A stretch of 64,000 bases of DNA, taken from the NCBI GenBank assembly GCA_027485695.1, contig JAIXQO010000004.1:444408-508407 (forward strand), read 5' to 3'. A program made the position numbers and the translations under genes. This document shows positions 49,985 to 58,315 of this stretch, piece after piece (within the stretch, counting starts at the first letter, position 1; each line of letters starts with the position of its first letter). This DNA is from Pseudomonadota bacterium (GTDB lineage: Bacteria; Bdellovibrionota; UBA1018). The notes beneath the pieces are model-generated. The model did no database searches. It was not told the origin of the DNA and saw only the letters and a list, made by a program, of their open reading frames with translations.

Positions 49985-50953
49985 ATGAGATTTGGCTTCG
50001 CACTTTTACTACTCACTTCTGTTTTTGTTTCGACGCAAGTTCGAGCGTCTTTTCCAGAGATCATCATCGTCGGAGAAGACCATTTCGACGCGACTTCGGC
50101 TGCGTACAAAAGACGAGCGATCGAAAACGCTGCATCCGGTGAATCCTGGTTATTGCTCGAAGGTTTCTATCAATCTGATCGCTCAAAACTCGAACTCGAT
50201 CTTCGGAACCAAGAGGTTCAAAACACATCTCAAATCGAGGGGCTTGAATCTCCAGTACCTTACGCGCTAGCCGTCATGTTTAAACTACACGAAGACTTGG
50301 CGAGCCTTTTGTCTACGACACTCCGTCCTGATCAGATTTCACCCGTTAGTCACCAGATCTTGGATCATATCCGCGGCGGATTTGTGCGTTTTTTCTACGA
50401 GAATGAGGCCGCTTACGCGAGCTGGAAAAAATACCAGGACACACCTGGAGAAAAAATCGGGCACGAACCTGAAATCGAAAACCTCCGAAACGCGATCCTT
50501 CAACGCGAGAGTCGCTCCACTGCTCCCATCATCCGCGGTCTCATTTACAAAGACGAAGAGCTCTTAAAACGAGTATTCCAATTTCAGAACTATGTGCGGA
50601 AATTCGCCGCATTTTTGGCACAAGATCAAGCCACTCATCAGACAGGTGCCCGACGGGACACCATTCTTCGGTTCGGTAGCTTTTTCACGCAAATGGGCGT
50701 CTCGCAATCAGCGACTCAGGACGTATGGCTCGACTGGCGAAACGAAGAATTCGCTCACAAAGCCTTAGCTGCCTATCCAAGCGCCCAAGCCGCTGGAGTT
50801 CCGCTCGTTCTGATCGTCGGGCAATTACATGTAAATGGAATTCAAGAGCTCCTGCGCCAGAAACTGCCTCGTGGCGTGAGTGTTCGAACCAAGGATTCCC
50901 GGATTCTCGCCGAGGTCAATACGACCCCGGCTATTTCGTATCGAACTAATTGA
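49985..50953 (+). CDS. Secreted TraB/TIKI/ChaN-like superfamily protein
   Basis: 322 residues from the ATG at 49985 (a 17-residue longer start lacks a signal peptide at its N-terminus). Signal peptide ends VRA. The mature N-terminus EIIIVGEDHFDATSAAYKRRAIENAA contains the G-E-x-H motif of the TIKI/EreA/ChaN-like superfamily, followed by LLLEGFYQ, and near the end VLIVGQLHVNGIQELLRQKL gives the second conserved G-x-x-H. These share a metal-dependent protease or esterase-like fold in TIKI. Whether this one is active is unknown. Four-part helical middle. The stop overlaps the convergent 50946 gene by eight bases. Confidence 0.8.
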   Translation: MRFGFALLLLTSVFVSTQVRASFPEIIIVGEDHFDATSAAYKRRAIENAASGESWLLLEGFYQSDRSKLELDLRNQEVQNTSQIEGLESPVPYALAVMFKLHEDLASLLSTTLRPDQISPVSHQILDHIRGGFVRFFYENEAAYASWKKYQDTPGEKIGHEPEIENLRNAILQRESRSTAPIIRGLIYKDEELLKRVFQFQNYVRKFAAFLAQDQATHQTGARRDTILRFGSFFTQMGVSQSATQDVWLDWRNEEFAHKALAAYPSAQAAGVPLVLIVGQLHVNGIQELLRQKLPRGVSVRTKDSRILAEVNTTPAISYRTN

Positions 50954-51689
50954 TGATTTCGAAAGGCGGAAAATCATCTCGCTGTAATGAGAACGATTTC
51001 GCACGCTGTTCCTGGAGATTTTTGCGACGTTCAAACTCAATAACGTCCGTAAGCCCCTCGGGGAACACTTCGTCTGCCAATCGATTGGAAGCAGTATTCA
51101 ATAGGATAGCATTTGATTGCTGATTGCGGATCAAGATTGAGGCAACGGAGCTGACGCGAGAGTGAACCCGAAACTTGATTCGCTCAGGCACGGGGGGAGT
51201 AGGTCTTCCAAGGACATCAAAGCCACCATCCCGCCCAGGTACACGCTCCAAAAATGAACCGTTGAACACGACTTCCCAACGAATCACGACCGCCATCTGG
51301 ACTGCTACCGAATCTGGTCCCAATGATGCAATTCCTGGGATGGAAACCGAATAACCTTGATTAAGAATACCGTCTCCTCCCGAAATAGTTCCGTCACCCA
51401 GACTGTAGGTTTCAATCTTCCACGCGGGATTCCAAATCGGTCGATTGAGGTATTCGCCAGCTTGACCTTGGATTCGGATTCCTTTTTCAGCTGCGATCAA
51501 GAGCGCCCGCTCAACGGCCCCACGAACCAGACCGCAGTATGTCTGCAGTTGCCAAGCACGAGCGCCCTCGGGGCGTAGCACGGTGGCAGGAGCCTCGTAC
51601 TCCAGGGGAAATAGGTCGCATTCAGCTGCAGATGCAGAATGAATAAACAGTCCAAAAACCGCGCTCAAAACGAATGCCCGAATCACCAT
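50946..51689 (-). CDS. Secreted protein of unknown function
   Basis: 247 residues with signal peptide MVIRAFVLSAVFGLFIHSASA and a GAGGAG box before the ATG. The mature part has Cys in AECDLFPLEY and TYCGLVRGAV, a helical segment (AVERALLIAAEKG) and a strand-rich middle (YSVSIPGIASLGPDSVAVQMAVVIRWEV). No family recognised. It converges on the TIKI-like gene with an eight-base overlap. Confidence 0.75.
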   Translation of the reverse strand: MVIRAFVLSAVFGLFIHSASAAECDLFPLEYEAPATVLRPEGARAWQLQTYCGLVRGAVERALLIAAEKGIRIQGQAGEYLNRPIWNPAWKIETYSLGDGTISGGDGILNQGYSVSIPGIASLGPDSVAVQMAVVIRWEVVFNGSFLERVPGRDGGFDVLGRPTPPVPERIKFRVHSRVSSVASILIRNQQSNAILLNTASNRLADEVFPEGLTDVIEFERRKNLQEQRAKSFSLQRDDFPPFEIIN

Positions 51690-52037
51690 AAACTGACTCC
51701 TCTAGCCCTAGGGTTGTTCGCAAGATTAATGGATCATGAAATATTTTGTGTTTTTTAAACTCTTTATAGGTAATTAGTGTTCTCAATCGATTGCGGAATA
51801 GTGTAATTCGAATACACGGCGGTCAACAGCCCTGGTTCCTCAACATGGATCAACTGTCCAAGATTTAGGCACTATTTGCGCCCATGGCCCCTCACTCCTC
51901 GATTGCCATTGCGCTTACGGCGATCGCATACGAGCGGTCCGCGATGTAGATCAGTTTGTCGACGCATGGACTACTTATTCGCCGCCAAAACTTTGTTCCT
52001 GAGTGCTGGCTCATGCTTGCCATGTTAAACATGCACA
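51690..52037. other. 348-base intergenic stretch
   Basis: No gene or RNA is supported here. It is A/T-rich at its left end and contains the first copy of the direct repeat described at 51853-51908. The divergent genes on both sides (50946 leftward, 52038 rightward) must have their promoters in it, but I see no well-formed one. Confidence 0.5.
51853..51908. repeat. Direct repeat, copy A, left of the 52038 gene
   Basis: This 56-base segment contains ACTGTCCAAGATTTAG, about 22 bases of unrelated sequence, then CCCTCACTCCTCGATTGCCA at 51889-51908. The same pair of motifs at the same spacing recurs to the right of the gene (53290-53346); the 20-base part is identical, the 16-base part differs at two positions. 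Confidence 0.7.
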
Positions 52038-53270
52038 ATGGAACTTATTGCGCGTTCGAATCTCTGGATCGCTCTTGGCATGAGTTTGTCTGTGTCGGCA
52101 GCGTCGGGCGAATCATTTAAACGTGAGGACCGTCTCGCAGTTGGTGTCATCAACGAATCAGGCGAGGTCTATGCACCATTTTGTATCAAGCGCGCTCCCG
52201 TTACCAACAAGTGCCGAGTGGTTCGCCTTGCGCATCTGCGAGAATACGCAGCCGACGATTCCGCGCTCGTTCGTAGTCGGTTCAATTTGGAGTCTTCTAC
52301 CCATCAATCAGGTGCAAAAAATTCGGGAACTATTCAGGTCGACGGCCTGGTGGGTAGCGAGTTTTCTCCCGCGATGATATTCGCGCAGCTTCAATTTCTT
52401 GAAGCAGCCGTTACCAAATTGGGTACTCGAGAAATTGCTCGAAACTTATACCGCTATCGAGCAGTGGAGTGGACCTGGCAAGATGCCATCGATCGCAAAA
52501 AAGCTGCTAAATATCCCGAAGATCTCAGGTTATCTGTTCATGCGCTTTTTTCTGCAGAGAATAACAAGCCCACGTTGATTCGCAACGATCTGCTCAGCCA
52601 AATCATTGATTTCACTAATTGGCACTCCGCGGACTGCAACCTTTTTCCCGTGATCGAGAAGGCAGTTGGCGGCAGAAAAGGTGCAAACACCGCGAAGATC
52701 GCCCAAGACTATCATGAAAAATTCCATACCCCTGAGTCTGAATCTGATTCCAGAACGGTTGGACGAACCGAGCATCTGGCGCTCGGCTCCGGACTTTCGA
52801 ACGGGAGCGGACAATACCTCAAACCGATTTGCCTCGATTGGACCGAGAACGGTTGCAGGAAAATGCGCTTTGAGTTGATCTCACCTGCCGGATCTAACGG
52901 CTCCGCGCAAACGGATCGACTTTTTTCCCGCCTCGATCTCTCACATCTCTCCGCCGTCGACGAAAAATCTCTCGAAGCCGTAGGCAAAGCTCTGAGCATC
53001 CATACTTCCGAATGGAGTGCTTGGCGCCAGTTGGATTTCGGCGCAAGCACGGGCCCAGAACTGAGCGGCGTCGAATGGGCTCAAGTGCTCGGGTGCAAGG
53101 AGATCGATAGCGTATGGCGTAAAGCGATCCGCGACTCCTTGAACCAAGGCGAGAACTGGACCCTTTGGAGCGAAGCAAAGCCGCTGAGCCGCAAGGATTT
53201 TAAAGGGTTTTTGACCTACCTTTCGGGCGACTTCCGCCACCAACTTTATAACTGCGGCGTTCAGCGCTAA
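52038..53270 (+). CDS. Secreted protein with internal duplication
   Basis: 410 residues with signal peptide LWIALGMSLSVSAASG. Two related segments occur: VYAPFCIKRAPVTNKCRVVR (near residue 45) and YLKPICLDWTENGCRKMRFE (near 255). Both have a Pro-x-Cys, a second Cys 8-10 residues on, and then a basic strand, followed by L-x-L/R-S-R-x-x-L. So the protein looks like two diverged copies of a ~200-residue unit, each with two to four Cys. No known family. The gene is flanked by the ~57-base direct repeats. Confidence 0.75.
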   Translation: MELIARSNLWIALGMSLSVSAASGESFKREDRLAVGVINESGEVYAPFCIKRAPVTNKCRVVRLAHLREYAADDSALVRSRFNLESSTHQSGAKNSGTIQVDGLVGSEFSPAMIFAQLQFLEAAVTKLGTREIARNLYRYRAVEWTWQDAIDRKKAAKYPEDLRLSVHALFSAENNKPTLIRNDLLSQIIDFTNWHSADCNLFPVIEKAVGGRKGANTAKIAQDYHEKFHTPESESDSRTVGRTEHLALGSGLSNGSGQYLKPICLDWTENGCRKMRFELISPAGSNGSAQTDRLFSRLDLSHLSAVDEKSLEAVGKALSIHTSEWSAWRQLDFGASTGPELSGVEWAQVLGCKEIDSVWRKAIRDSLNQGENWTLWSEAKPLSRKDFKGFLTYLSGDFRHQLYNCGVQR

Positions 53271-53289
53271 ACGGGCCAGGTCCCACAGA

Positions 53290-53346
53290 ACTGTCTAATA
53301 TTTAGACGTTTTTTAGGTCACACCCTCCCTCACTCCTCGATTGCCA
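53290..53346. repeat. Direct repeat, copy B, right of the 52038 gene
   Basis: ACTGTCTAATATTTAG, a 21-base unrelated spacer, then CCCTCACTCCTCGATTGCCA at 53327-53346, in the same orientation as copy A. The 314 bases from 53271 to 53584 hold no gene; this repeat and the inverted repeat at 53463 are all I can see in it. Confidence 0.7.
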
Positions 53347-53462
53347 GTCCACCGTGTTTCCCTTATAACGGAGGCTCGATCTAAGGACTTATTTTGTCGG
53401 GTTTTGACCGAACCTTTAGATCGAAGTATTTAGGGTCGACCACGTATTCCATTTCGGCAGTT

Positions 53463-53557
53463 AGAGAAACTATTCTCGACTTCTGAAAAAGCGTGACGCG
53501 GTTTTCTGAAAGAAAATTTTCAGGAGGGCAGTAGCCCGACAAGAGAATAGATTCTCT
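53463..53557 (+). promoter_or_regulatory. Inverted repeat in the yajQ leader
   Basis: AGAGAAACTATTCTC (53463-53477) and GAGAATAGATTCTCT (53543-53557) are complementary at 14 of 15 positions, and CTGAAA...TTTTCAG nests between them. The right arm ends 27 bases before the yajQ ATG, so an RNA stem could affect its translation. It could equally be an operator pair. Confidence 0.5.
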
Positions 53558-53584
53558 ACCTGCCGAGGAGATTGAACAGTCTTT

Positions 53585-54082
53585 ATGCCTTCATTTGACG
53601 TGAACTCAGAGATGGATTGGCAAGAACTCGATAACGCCGTCAACCAGACGACCAAAGAGCTTCAGAGCCGCTATGATTTCAAGAGCGTGAAAACCGAACT
53701 CAAGCTCGACTTGAAAGCCAAGACGCTGACCCTTTGGGTGAGCGACGAGGACAAACTCGACGCATTGAAAGACATCTTTAAATCAAAAGTCATCAAGCGC
53801 GGCATGTCTCTCATGTCGTTCGACTACAAAGACGCCGAGAGCGCGTTCGGCGGCAGCATCCGTCAACTCGTGACCATTCAAGCCGGCATCTCCAAAGAAA
53901 AAGGCAAAGAGATCATCGCCGCGATCAAAGACTCCAAACTCAAAGTCCAAGCCCAGATCCAGGACGAACAAGTCCGCGTGACCGGAAAAAACCGCGACGA
54001 TCTCCAATCGGCGATCGCGCTCCTCAAGTCCAAACAAGACGAAATAAAAGTACCGATGCAATTCGGGAATTTCAGAGACTGA
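53585..54082 (+). CDS. yajQ: YajQ family nucleotide-binding protein
   Basis: 165 residues, normal for YajQ. The family opening [21 protein letters not shown], the [12 protein letters not shown] segment, and the C-terminal [19 protein letters not shown] and PMQFGNFRD are all present. YajQ proteins have two ferredoxin-like halves; some bind c-di-GMP and act as regulators (shown in Xanthomonas), others bind nucleotides or RNA. No DNA-binding partner is encoded beside it. A GAGGAG box lies 13 bases upstream of the ATG, further than usual. It is six bases ahead of rimO. Confidence 0.95.
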   Translation: MPSFDVNSEMDWQELDNAVNQTTKELQSRYDFKSVKTELKLDLKAKTLTLWVSDEDKLDALKDIFKSKVIKRGMSLMSFDYKDAESAFGGSIRQLVTIQAGISKEKGKEIIAAIKDSKLKVQAQIQDEQVRVTGKNRDDLQSAIALLKSKQDEIKVPMQFGNFRD

Positions 54083-54087
54083 TTTTT

Positions 54088-55584
54088 ATGTCGAAAACCG
54101 AAGTACCTGCCTCCTTGAATTCCGTCCACTTCATCAGCCTGGGCTGCCCGAAGAACTTGGTCGATTCCCAAGTCATGTTAGGGCTCCTGGAAAAAGATCG
54201 TTACACGATCGAAGAAGACGCCGCCAAAGCGGACGTCATCATCGTGAATACTTGCTCGTTCATCGACGCTTCCAAAGAAGAGTCGATTGAAACGATCCTT
54301 GAGATGGCCGATTACAAACAATCGGGTAACTGCAAAGTGCTCGTCGCTTCGGGCTGCTTGCCTCAGCGCTACTCGGGTAAACTCGAAAAAGAAATGCCCG
54401 AGGTCGACCTATTTATCGGTACCGGCCAGTACCACCGCATCACTGAATTGCTGGATGTGCACGGCAAAGCCCTCTTCGAAGGCGCACCTCTCCCGAAACG
54501 CTCCTACATTGATCAACCAGCCTTCATTCACACCGAGAACGATCCGCGCGTTCACACGGGTCCTCGCTACACGGCCTATTTGAAACTCAGCGAAGGTTGC
54601 AACCGTCGTTGCGCATTCTGCATCATTCCGAAACTCCGCGGTAACGTCCGCTCCCGCACGGTCGCATCGCTCGTCCAGGAGGCCAAAGACATGGCAGCTC
54701 GTGGCGTCCGCGAGCTGAACTTAGTCGCGCAGGATCTGACTGAGTACGGCATGGAATGGAAATACAAAGAGCGCCTTGAGACACTCCTTCCGGAGCTTTG
54801 CAAAGTCGAAGGCATCGAGTGGATCCGCCTCCACTACGTCTATCCGGATCAATTCTCGGATGAACTCATCGACATCATCGCTCGCGAACCAAAAATCGTG
54901 AAATACCTCGATATGCCGATCCAGCATACGAACGATCGCGTGCTCGCCTCGATGAACCGTCGCCTCACCAAAGCGAAATTGTTCCCACTCATCGAAAAAC
55001 TCCGTGAACGAATTCCTGGAATCGTTTTCCGTACGTCGATCATCGTCGGATTCCCGGGCGAACAAGAAGAAGAGTTCGAAGAACTGCACCGCGACCTCGA
55101 GGCGCTTAACCTCGATCACGTCGGAGTATTCCGTTATTCGAAAGAAGAAGGAACCAAAGCGGCCGAAATGGACGGTCAGATTCACCCGAACGTGAAACGC
55201 CGCCGCGCCAAGACGCTCACCACGATGCTCCAGCTCCAATCCGAGAAGCGTAACGAAAAACTGATCGGACAAAAGTTCATCGCCATGCTCGAAGGTGTGA
55301 GCGAAGAGAGCGAATTGCTTCTTCAAGCTCGACTTCCGCTCCAAGCGCAAGAGATCGATGGACACGTTCTCATCAACGACATCGAGGATCTCGGCGTTGA
55401 GTATAAGAAACTTCAGCCAGGCGATCTGATTGAGATCGAAATCACTGACGCGCAGACGCATGACCTGATCGGCAGCGCCATCCGCATCGTAAAAGCGATG
55501 CCCAAGCTTGAAACCGTCGAAGCGGGTGCTCAAGGCCTTCGTGTTGCACGCGCGCTCGAACGCCCAGACCAAGCCCTCGGATAA
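54088..55584 (+). CDS. rimO: Ribosomal protein uS12 methylthiotransferase RimO
   Basis: 498 residues, about 50 longer than typical because of a C-terminal tail. The N-terminal MTTase domain has Cys in ISLGCPKN (about 20), VNTCSF (56) and SGCLPQ (90), binding one iron-sulfur cluster. The radical SAM motif CNRRCAFC is at residues 171-178. A TRAM domain ends near residue 470. RimO adds a methylthio group to Asp of ribosomal protein S12. It lies directly after yajQ and before a rhodanese, which could supply sulfur; that link is inferred from adjacency. Confidence 0.95.
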   Translation: MSKTEVPASLNSVHFISLGCPKNLVDSQVMLGLLEKDRYTIEEDAAKADVIIVNTCSFIDASKEESIETILEMADYKQSGNCKVLVASGCLPQRYSGKLEKEMPEVDLFIGTGQYHRITELLDVHGKALFEGAPLPKRSYIDQPAFIHTENDPRVHTGPRYTAYLKLSEGCNRRCAFCIIPKLRGNVRSRTVASLVQEAKDMAARGVRELNLVAQDLTEYGMEWKYKERLETLLPELCKVEGIEWIRLHYVYPDQFSDELIDIIAREPKIVKYLDMPIQHTNDRVLASMNRRLTKAKLFPLIEKLRERIPGIVFRTSIIVGFPGEQEEEFEELHRDLEALNLDHVGVFRYSKEEGTKAAEMDGQIHPNVKRRRAKTLTTMLQLQSEKRNEKLIGQKFIAMLEGVSEESELLLQARLPLQAQEIDGHVLINDIEDLGVEYKKLQPGDLIEIEITDAQTHDLIGSAIRIVKAMPKLETVEAGAQGLRVARALERPDQALG

Positions 55585-55586
55585 AC

Positions 55587-55907
55587 ATGCCTATGAACGT
55601 TCAAGAACTGATCATTCAATCCGATGAACTCCGCGGGATCTTAAGCAAGAATCCCGAATCGATCATCCTGCTCGATGTCCGTGAACCAGAGGAACATGCC
55701 GAAGCCAAGATCGGCGGAGAGATCCTGATTCCACTCGGCGAGCTCTCAAAACGCGCGAAGACAGAACTCGATCCTTCTCGAGAGATCATCGTTTACTGTG
55801 CACATGGCGTTCGCAGTCTCCATGCCGTGATGGGCCTCAAATCCATGGGATTTGATCGCTGCCGTAGCCTAGCGGGCGGTATCGCCGATTACCTCGGGAT
55901 CGATTGA
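55587..55907 (+). CDS. Single-domain rhodanese-like protein
   Basis: 106 residues. The rhodanese fold is evident from IILLDVREPEEHAEAKIGGEILIPLGEL, and the active-site loop IVYCAHGVRS provides Cys at about residue 71. Such proteins carry persulfide sulfur or detoxify cyanide. Sitting two bases after rimO and overlapping queG, both iron-sulfur enzymes, it plausibly serves thiol or sulfur transfer for them. The ATG opens M-P-M; either Met could be the start. Confidence 0.93.
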   Translation: MPMNVQELIIQSDELRGILSKNPESIILLDVREPEEHAEAKIGGEILIPLGELSKRAKTELDPSREIIVYCAHGVRSLHAVMGLKSMGFDRCRSLAGGIADYLGID

Positions 55908-55909
55908 TC

Positions 55910-56881
55910 ATGTCCGCGGATACCGAGGTGACCGATTTCGGAAATCGGATCCTCGACATCTGCAATTCGCAGGAGTTGGAGGCATACGGAATCGTTGATA
56001 TCGATTCCGCGCTCGATCATCCGCTCTTTCAAACTCATTACCGCTACTATGCGGATTGGATCGCTCGCGGTATGCACGGCGAGATGAAGTACCTTGAGCG
56101 CGGCTTAGAACGGCGAGGGAATCCTCGTTTGTTACTCCCATCCGCGCAAAGCGTGCTCACAGTACTCTTCTCTTATCCGAGACAACGCGAGGACGATGGA
56201 CAGTCCCCTCGCTATGCTCGCTACTTGGTCGGCGACGACTATCATGATCGTCTCAAAGCACGCCTGGAGTCAGTCGCCCGCATGGCTGCTGAAGCTCGAC
56301 CCGGTCTCGAATGGAAAGTCACTGTCGATACCAGCGCCATTCTAGAACGCACCTGGGCGATGCTCTCTGGCCTTGGGTGGATCGGCAAAAACTCGCTCCT
56401 GATCCATCCGAAACTCGGTAGTTACGTATTCATCGCATCGATCTTGTTTTCGGAGAAGTCCAGACGTACGCCTCAAGTGCTTGCCGACTATTGCGGTAAC
56501 TGTACGCGATGTCTACAAGGTTGTCCGACCGGAGCGCTCATCGAACCGAGCGTACTCGATTCCCGCAAATGCATCGCTTACTGGACGCTTGAGATGCGGG
56601 GCGAGTGGAAATTGGATGAACCGCGCAAACCGATGAAACGCTGGATTGCCGGATGCGACGAATGCCAAGAGGTCTGCCCGTTTAACCGTAAACCCGTGCG
56701 TGATCTGCCGGATGATCCTGAGCTCAAACAGCTCACCTCCCATTGCGTGACTGACCTCAAATACTTAGAGAACGAAACTGAGACGGAGTACAAGGCGCGA
56801 GTCAAAAACACCGCCCTTTCGCGCGTGAAATACGCGGACTCCCGTCGAAACCTCGCGTGGTTTAAGGAAGATTGCAGTTAA
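55910..56881 (+). CDS. queG: Epoxyqueuosine reductase QueG
   Basis: 323 residues from the ATG at 55910, just after the rhodanese stop; a TTG at 55904 would add two residues and overlap it. QueG reduces epoxyqueuosine to queuosine in tRNA and is cobalamin dependent. Seen: YADWIARGMHGEMKYLER, GLGWIGKNSLLIHPKLGSYVFI, and the two [4Fe-4S] motifs CGNCTRCLQGCPTGAL and CDECQEVCPFN. The length is slightly short of the usual ~370. It forms an operon with the rhodanese and rimO. It converges on the LamG lipoprotein gene with 20 bases of overlap. Confidence 0.95.
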   Translation: MSADTEVTDFGNRILDICNSQELEAYGIVDIDSALDHPLFQTHYRYYADWIARGMHGEMKYLERGLERRGNPRLLLPSAQSVLTVLFSYPRQREDDGQSPRYARYLVGDDYHDRLKARLESVARMAAEARPGLEWKVTVDTSAILERTWAMLSGLGWIGKNSLLIHPKLGSYVFIASILFSEKSRRTPQVLADYCGNCTRCLQGCPTGALIEPSVLDSRKCIAYWTLEMRGEWKLDEPRKPMKRWIAGCDECQEVCPFNRKPVRDLPDDPELKQLTSHCVTDLKYLENETETEYKARVKNTALSRVKYADSRRNLAWFKEDCS

Positions 56882-58283
56882 GCGCGTATTTTTTGCACAG
56901 ATAACGCTCCACCTGAACCCGATATTCGTCAGCGAGAGCCGTTCGATAAAAAATGATTTCGGCGATTTCCCCGCCCATGAACTGATAGCTACCGGTTCCG
57001 ATGAGCCTTGAGCCAATTCGCAATTTCGAATCAGCAAAATTTACCCCGGTGAACTCCGCACCTGAGGAAAAATCGACGTTAGTTTCGCCATTCACATGCA
57101 TCCGAAATTCACCGGTAGCTATACTATGCACCACCGAATAGAGCTGCCAGGGAGCCGGTCCGGTGGGGTAACAAAAACTAGCCTGTGAGGCTGTCGGAAT
57201 ACGGTTCAATTCGGAGGCATCGTCCACATAAGACAAATTGAGTGCGTTAAATGGCAAAGCTCCGGTCGTTCCACAGACTGATTCGAATTGGTATCCGGCG
57301 GTCAGCGAATAAGAGCCATTGATATCGTATCTGCCCGTGGTGTTCCCATTGGTCGTAGAAACTAAACTGAAAATGGGGTGCTTGTTTCCTCCTCCGATCG
57401 TTCCTGGCCTCCGAGCGACGATGAAGTAAGAAAACTGAGGTAGAGGCCCAAATGAACTATTGCCCGCTATATTGTAAGACGCGGAACCGCTACCGAACTG
57501 AACGGTCGGGATGCCGTTCAAAAGAGTACCCCGAGTGACACTTTGATCGATCGCAAGACTGGCGGAGACCAGATTTCCAGCGTTGTCGGAAATTTTGAAT
57601 GGCATACTGGTGATCGCGGACGCACCAACGGCATCTTGCCCACGAAAATGAAATCCGATGGGCAAATCCGGAAGACTCGTCAACGATGGCATACCGCAAC
57701 TCGCAAGACGGTTTTCTTTTTGAGCGTCTGTCAAACCATTGAATTGATTCGCCAACGGAATCGATACGTCACCTTGAATTTTTAACCGAGCATCATCAAT
57801 GACGTAGTACTCGGAATCGTCCTCCTCTTGCGGTGCCGACATTCTGCCTGCATCACATGGCCGAAAAGTGGTTCCTTGCACGATACCCAGAATTTGTATG
57901 ACTCGACGATCTCCCGTAGGAACGATGAGATCGATTTGCTTTTCTCCAGCGGTCAAAAAAAATGGGGCGGACATAATTCCACCGTAAGAGCAATAATTTG
58001 CATTCGAGAAATAGCGATTGAGATCCGGACGGATGTCACGCTGAGGATTTTCCATATCCAGGATTCCGTCTCCCATGACGTTCACGATGAGGCAGTCGAA
58101 TCCTGAGATTTGATAAGGAGGAGTACCGAGCAGGGAAACTGGCTCGGACGCAAGCACGGCCTTATCCTCGGTCGCCGAACGTTCGATCAGAATCGAAATC
58201 TTAGAGGTAGAATCCGTATTCGATTTTCCGCAAGAGACCGCGAGTATGCCGGCACATGCAAAACCCACCAGCCTACATTTCAT
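56862..58283 (-). CDS. LamG-type outer-surface lipoprotein, tandem copy 1
   Basis: 473 residues from the ATG at 58283, which gives lipoprotein signal MKCRLVGFACAGILAVSC with lipobox LAVSC. The N-terminal half (KISILIERSATEDKA to about residue 190) is nearly the same as the upstream copy: FDCLIVNVMGDGILD, EKQIDLIVPTGDRRVIQI and DDSEYYVIDDARL. From about 230 the protein becomes a LamG/concanavalin A-like fold (SYFIVARRPGTIGGGNKHP, RMHVNGETNVDF, RIGSRLIGTGSYQFMGGE) with a conserved C-terminus (YRVQVERYLCKKYALNC). Likely surface-exposed or periplasmic carbohydrate or protein binder; ligand unknown. Overlaps queG tail-to-tail. Confidence 0.85.
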   Translation of the reverse strand: MKCRLVGFACAGILAVSCGKSNTDSTSKISILIERSATEDKAVLASEPVSLLGTPPYQISGFDCLIVNVMGDGILDMENPQRDIRPDLNRYFSNANYCSYGGIMSAPFFLTAGEKQIDLIVPTGDRRVIQILGIVQGTTFRPCDAGRMSAPQEEDDSEYYVIDDARLKIQGDVSIPLANQFNGLTDAQKENRLASCGMPSLTSLPDLPIGFHFRGQDAVGASAITSMPFKISDNAGNLVSASLAIDQSVTRGTLLNGIPTVQFGSGSASYNIAGNSSFGPLPQFSYFIVARRPGTIGGGNKHPIFSLVSTTNGNTTGRYDINGSYSLTAGYQFESVCGTTGALPFNALNLSYVDDASELNRIPTASQASFCYPTGPAPWQLYSVVHSIATGEFRMHVNGETNVDFSSGAEFTGVNFADSKLRIGSRLIGTGSYQFMGGEIAEIIFYRTALADEYRVQVERYLCKKYALNCNLP

Positions 58284-58315
58284 TTTGTATCCGTACATTT
58301 TGATCTGACTATTCA

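Noticed and set aside
52047..52067. TTCGAATCTC resembling a tRNA T-loop
   Set aside because: It is within the start of the 52038 gene and no acceptor or anticodon stem can be built around it.
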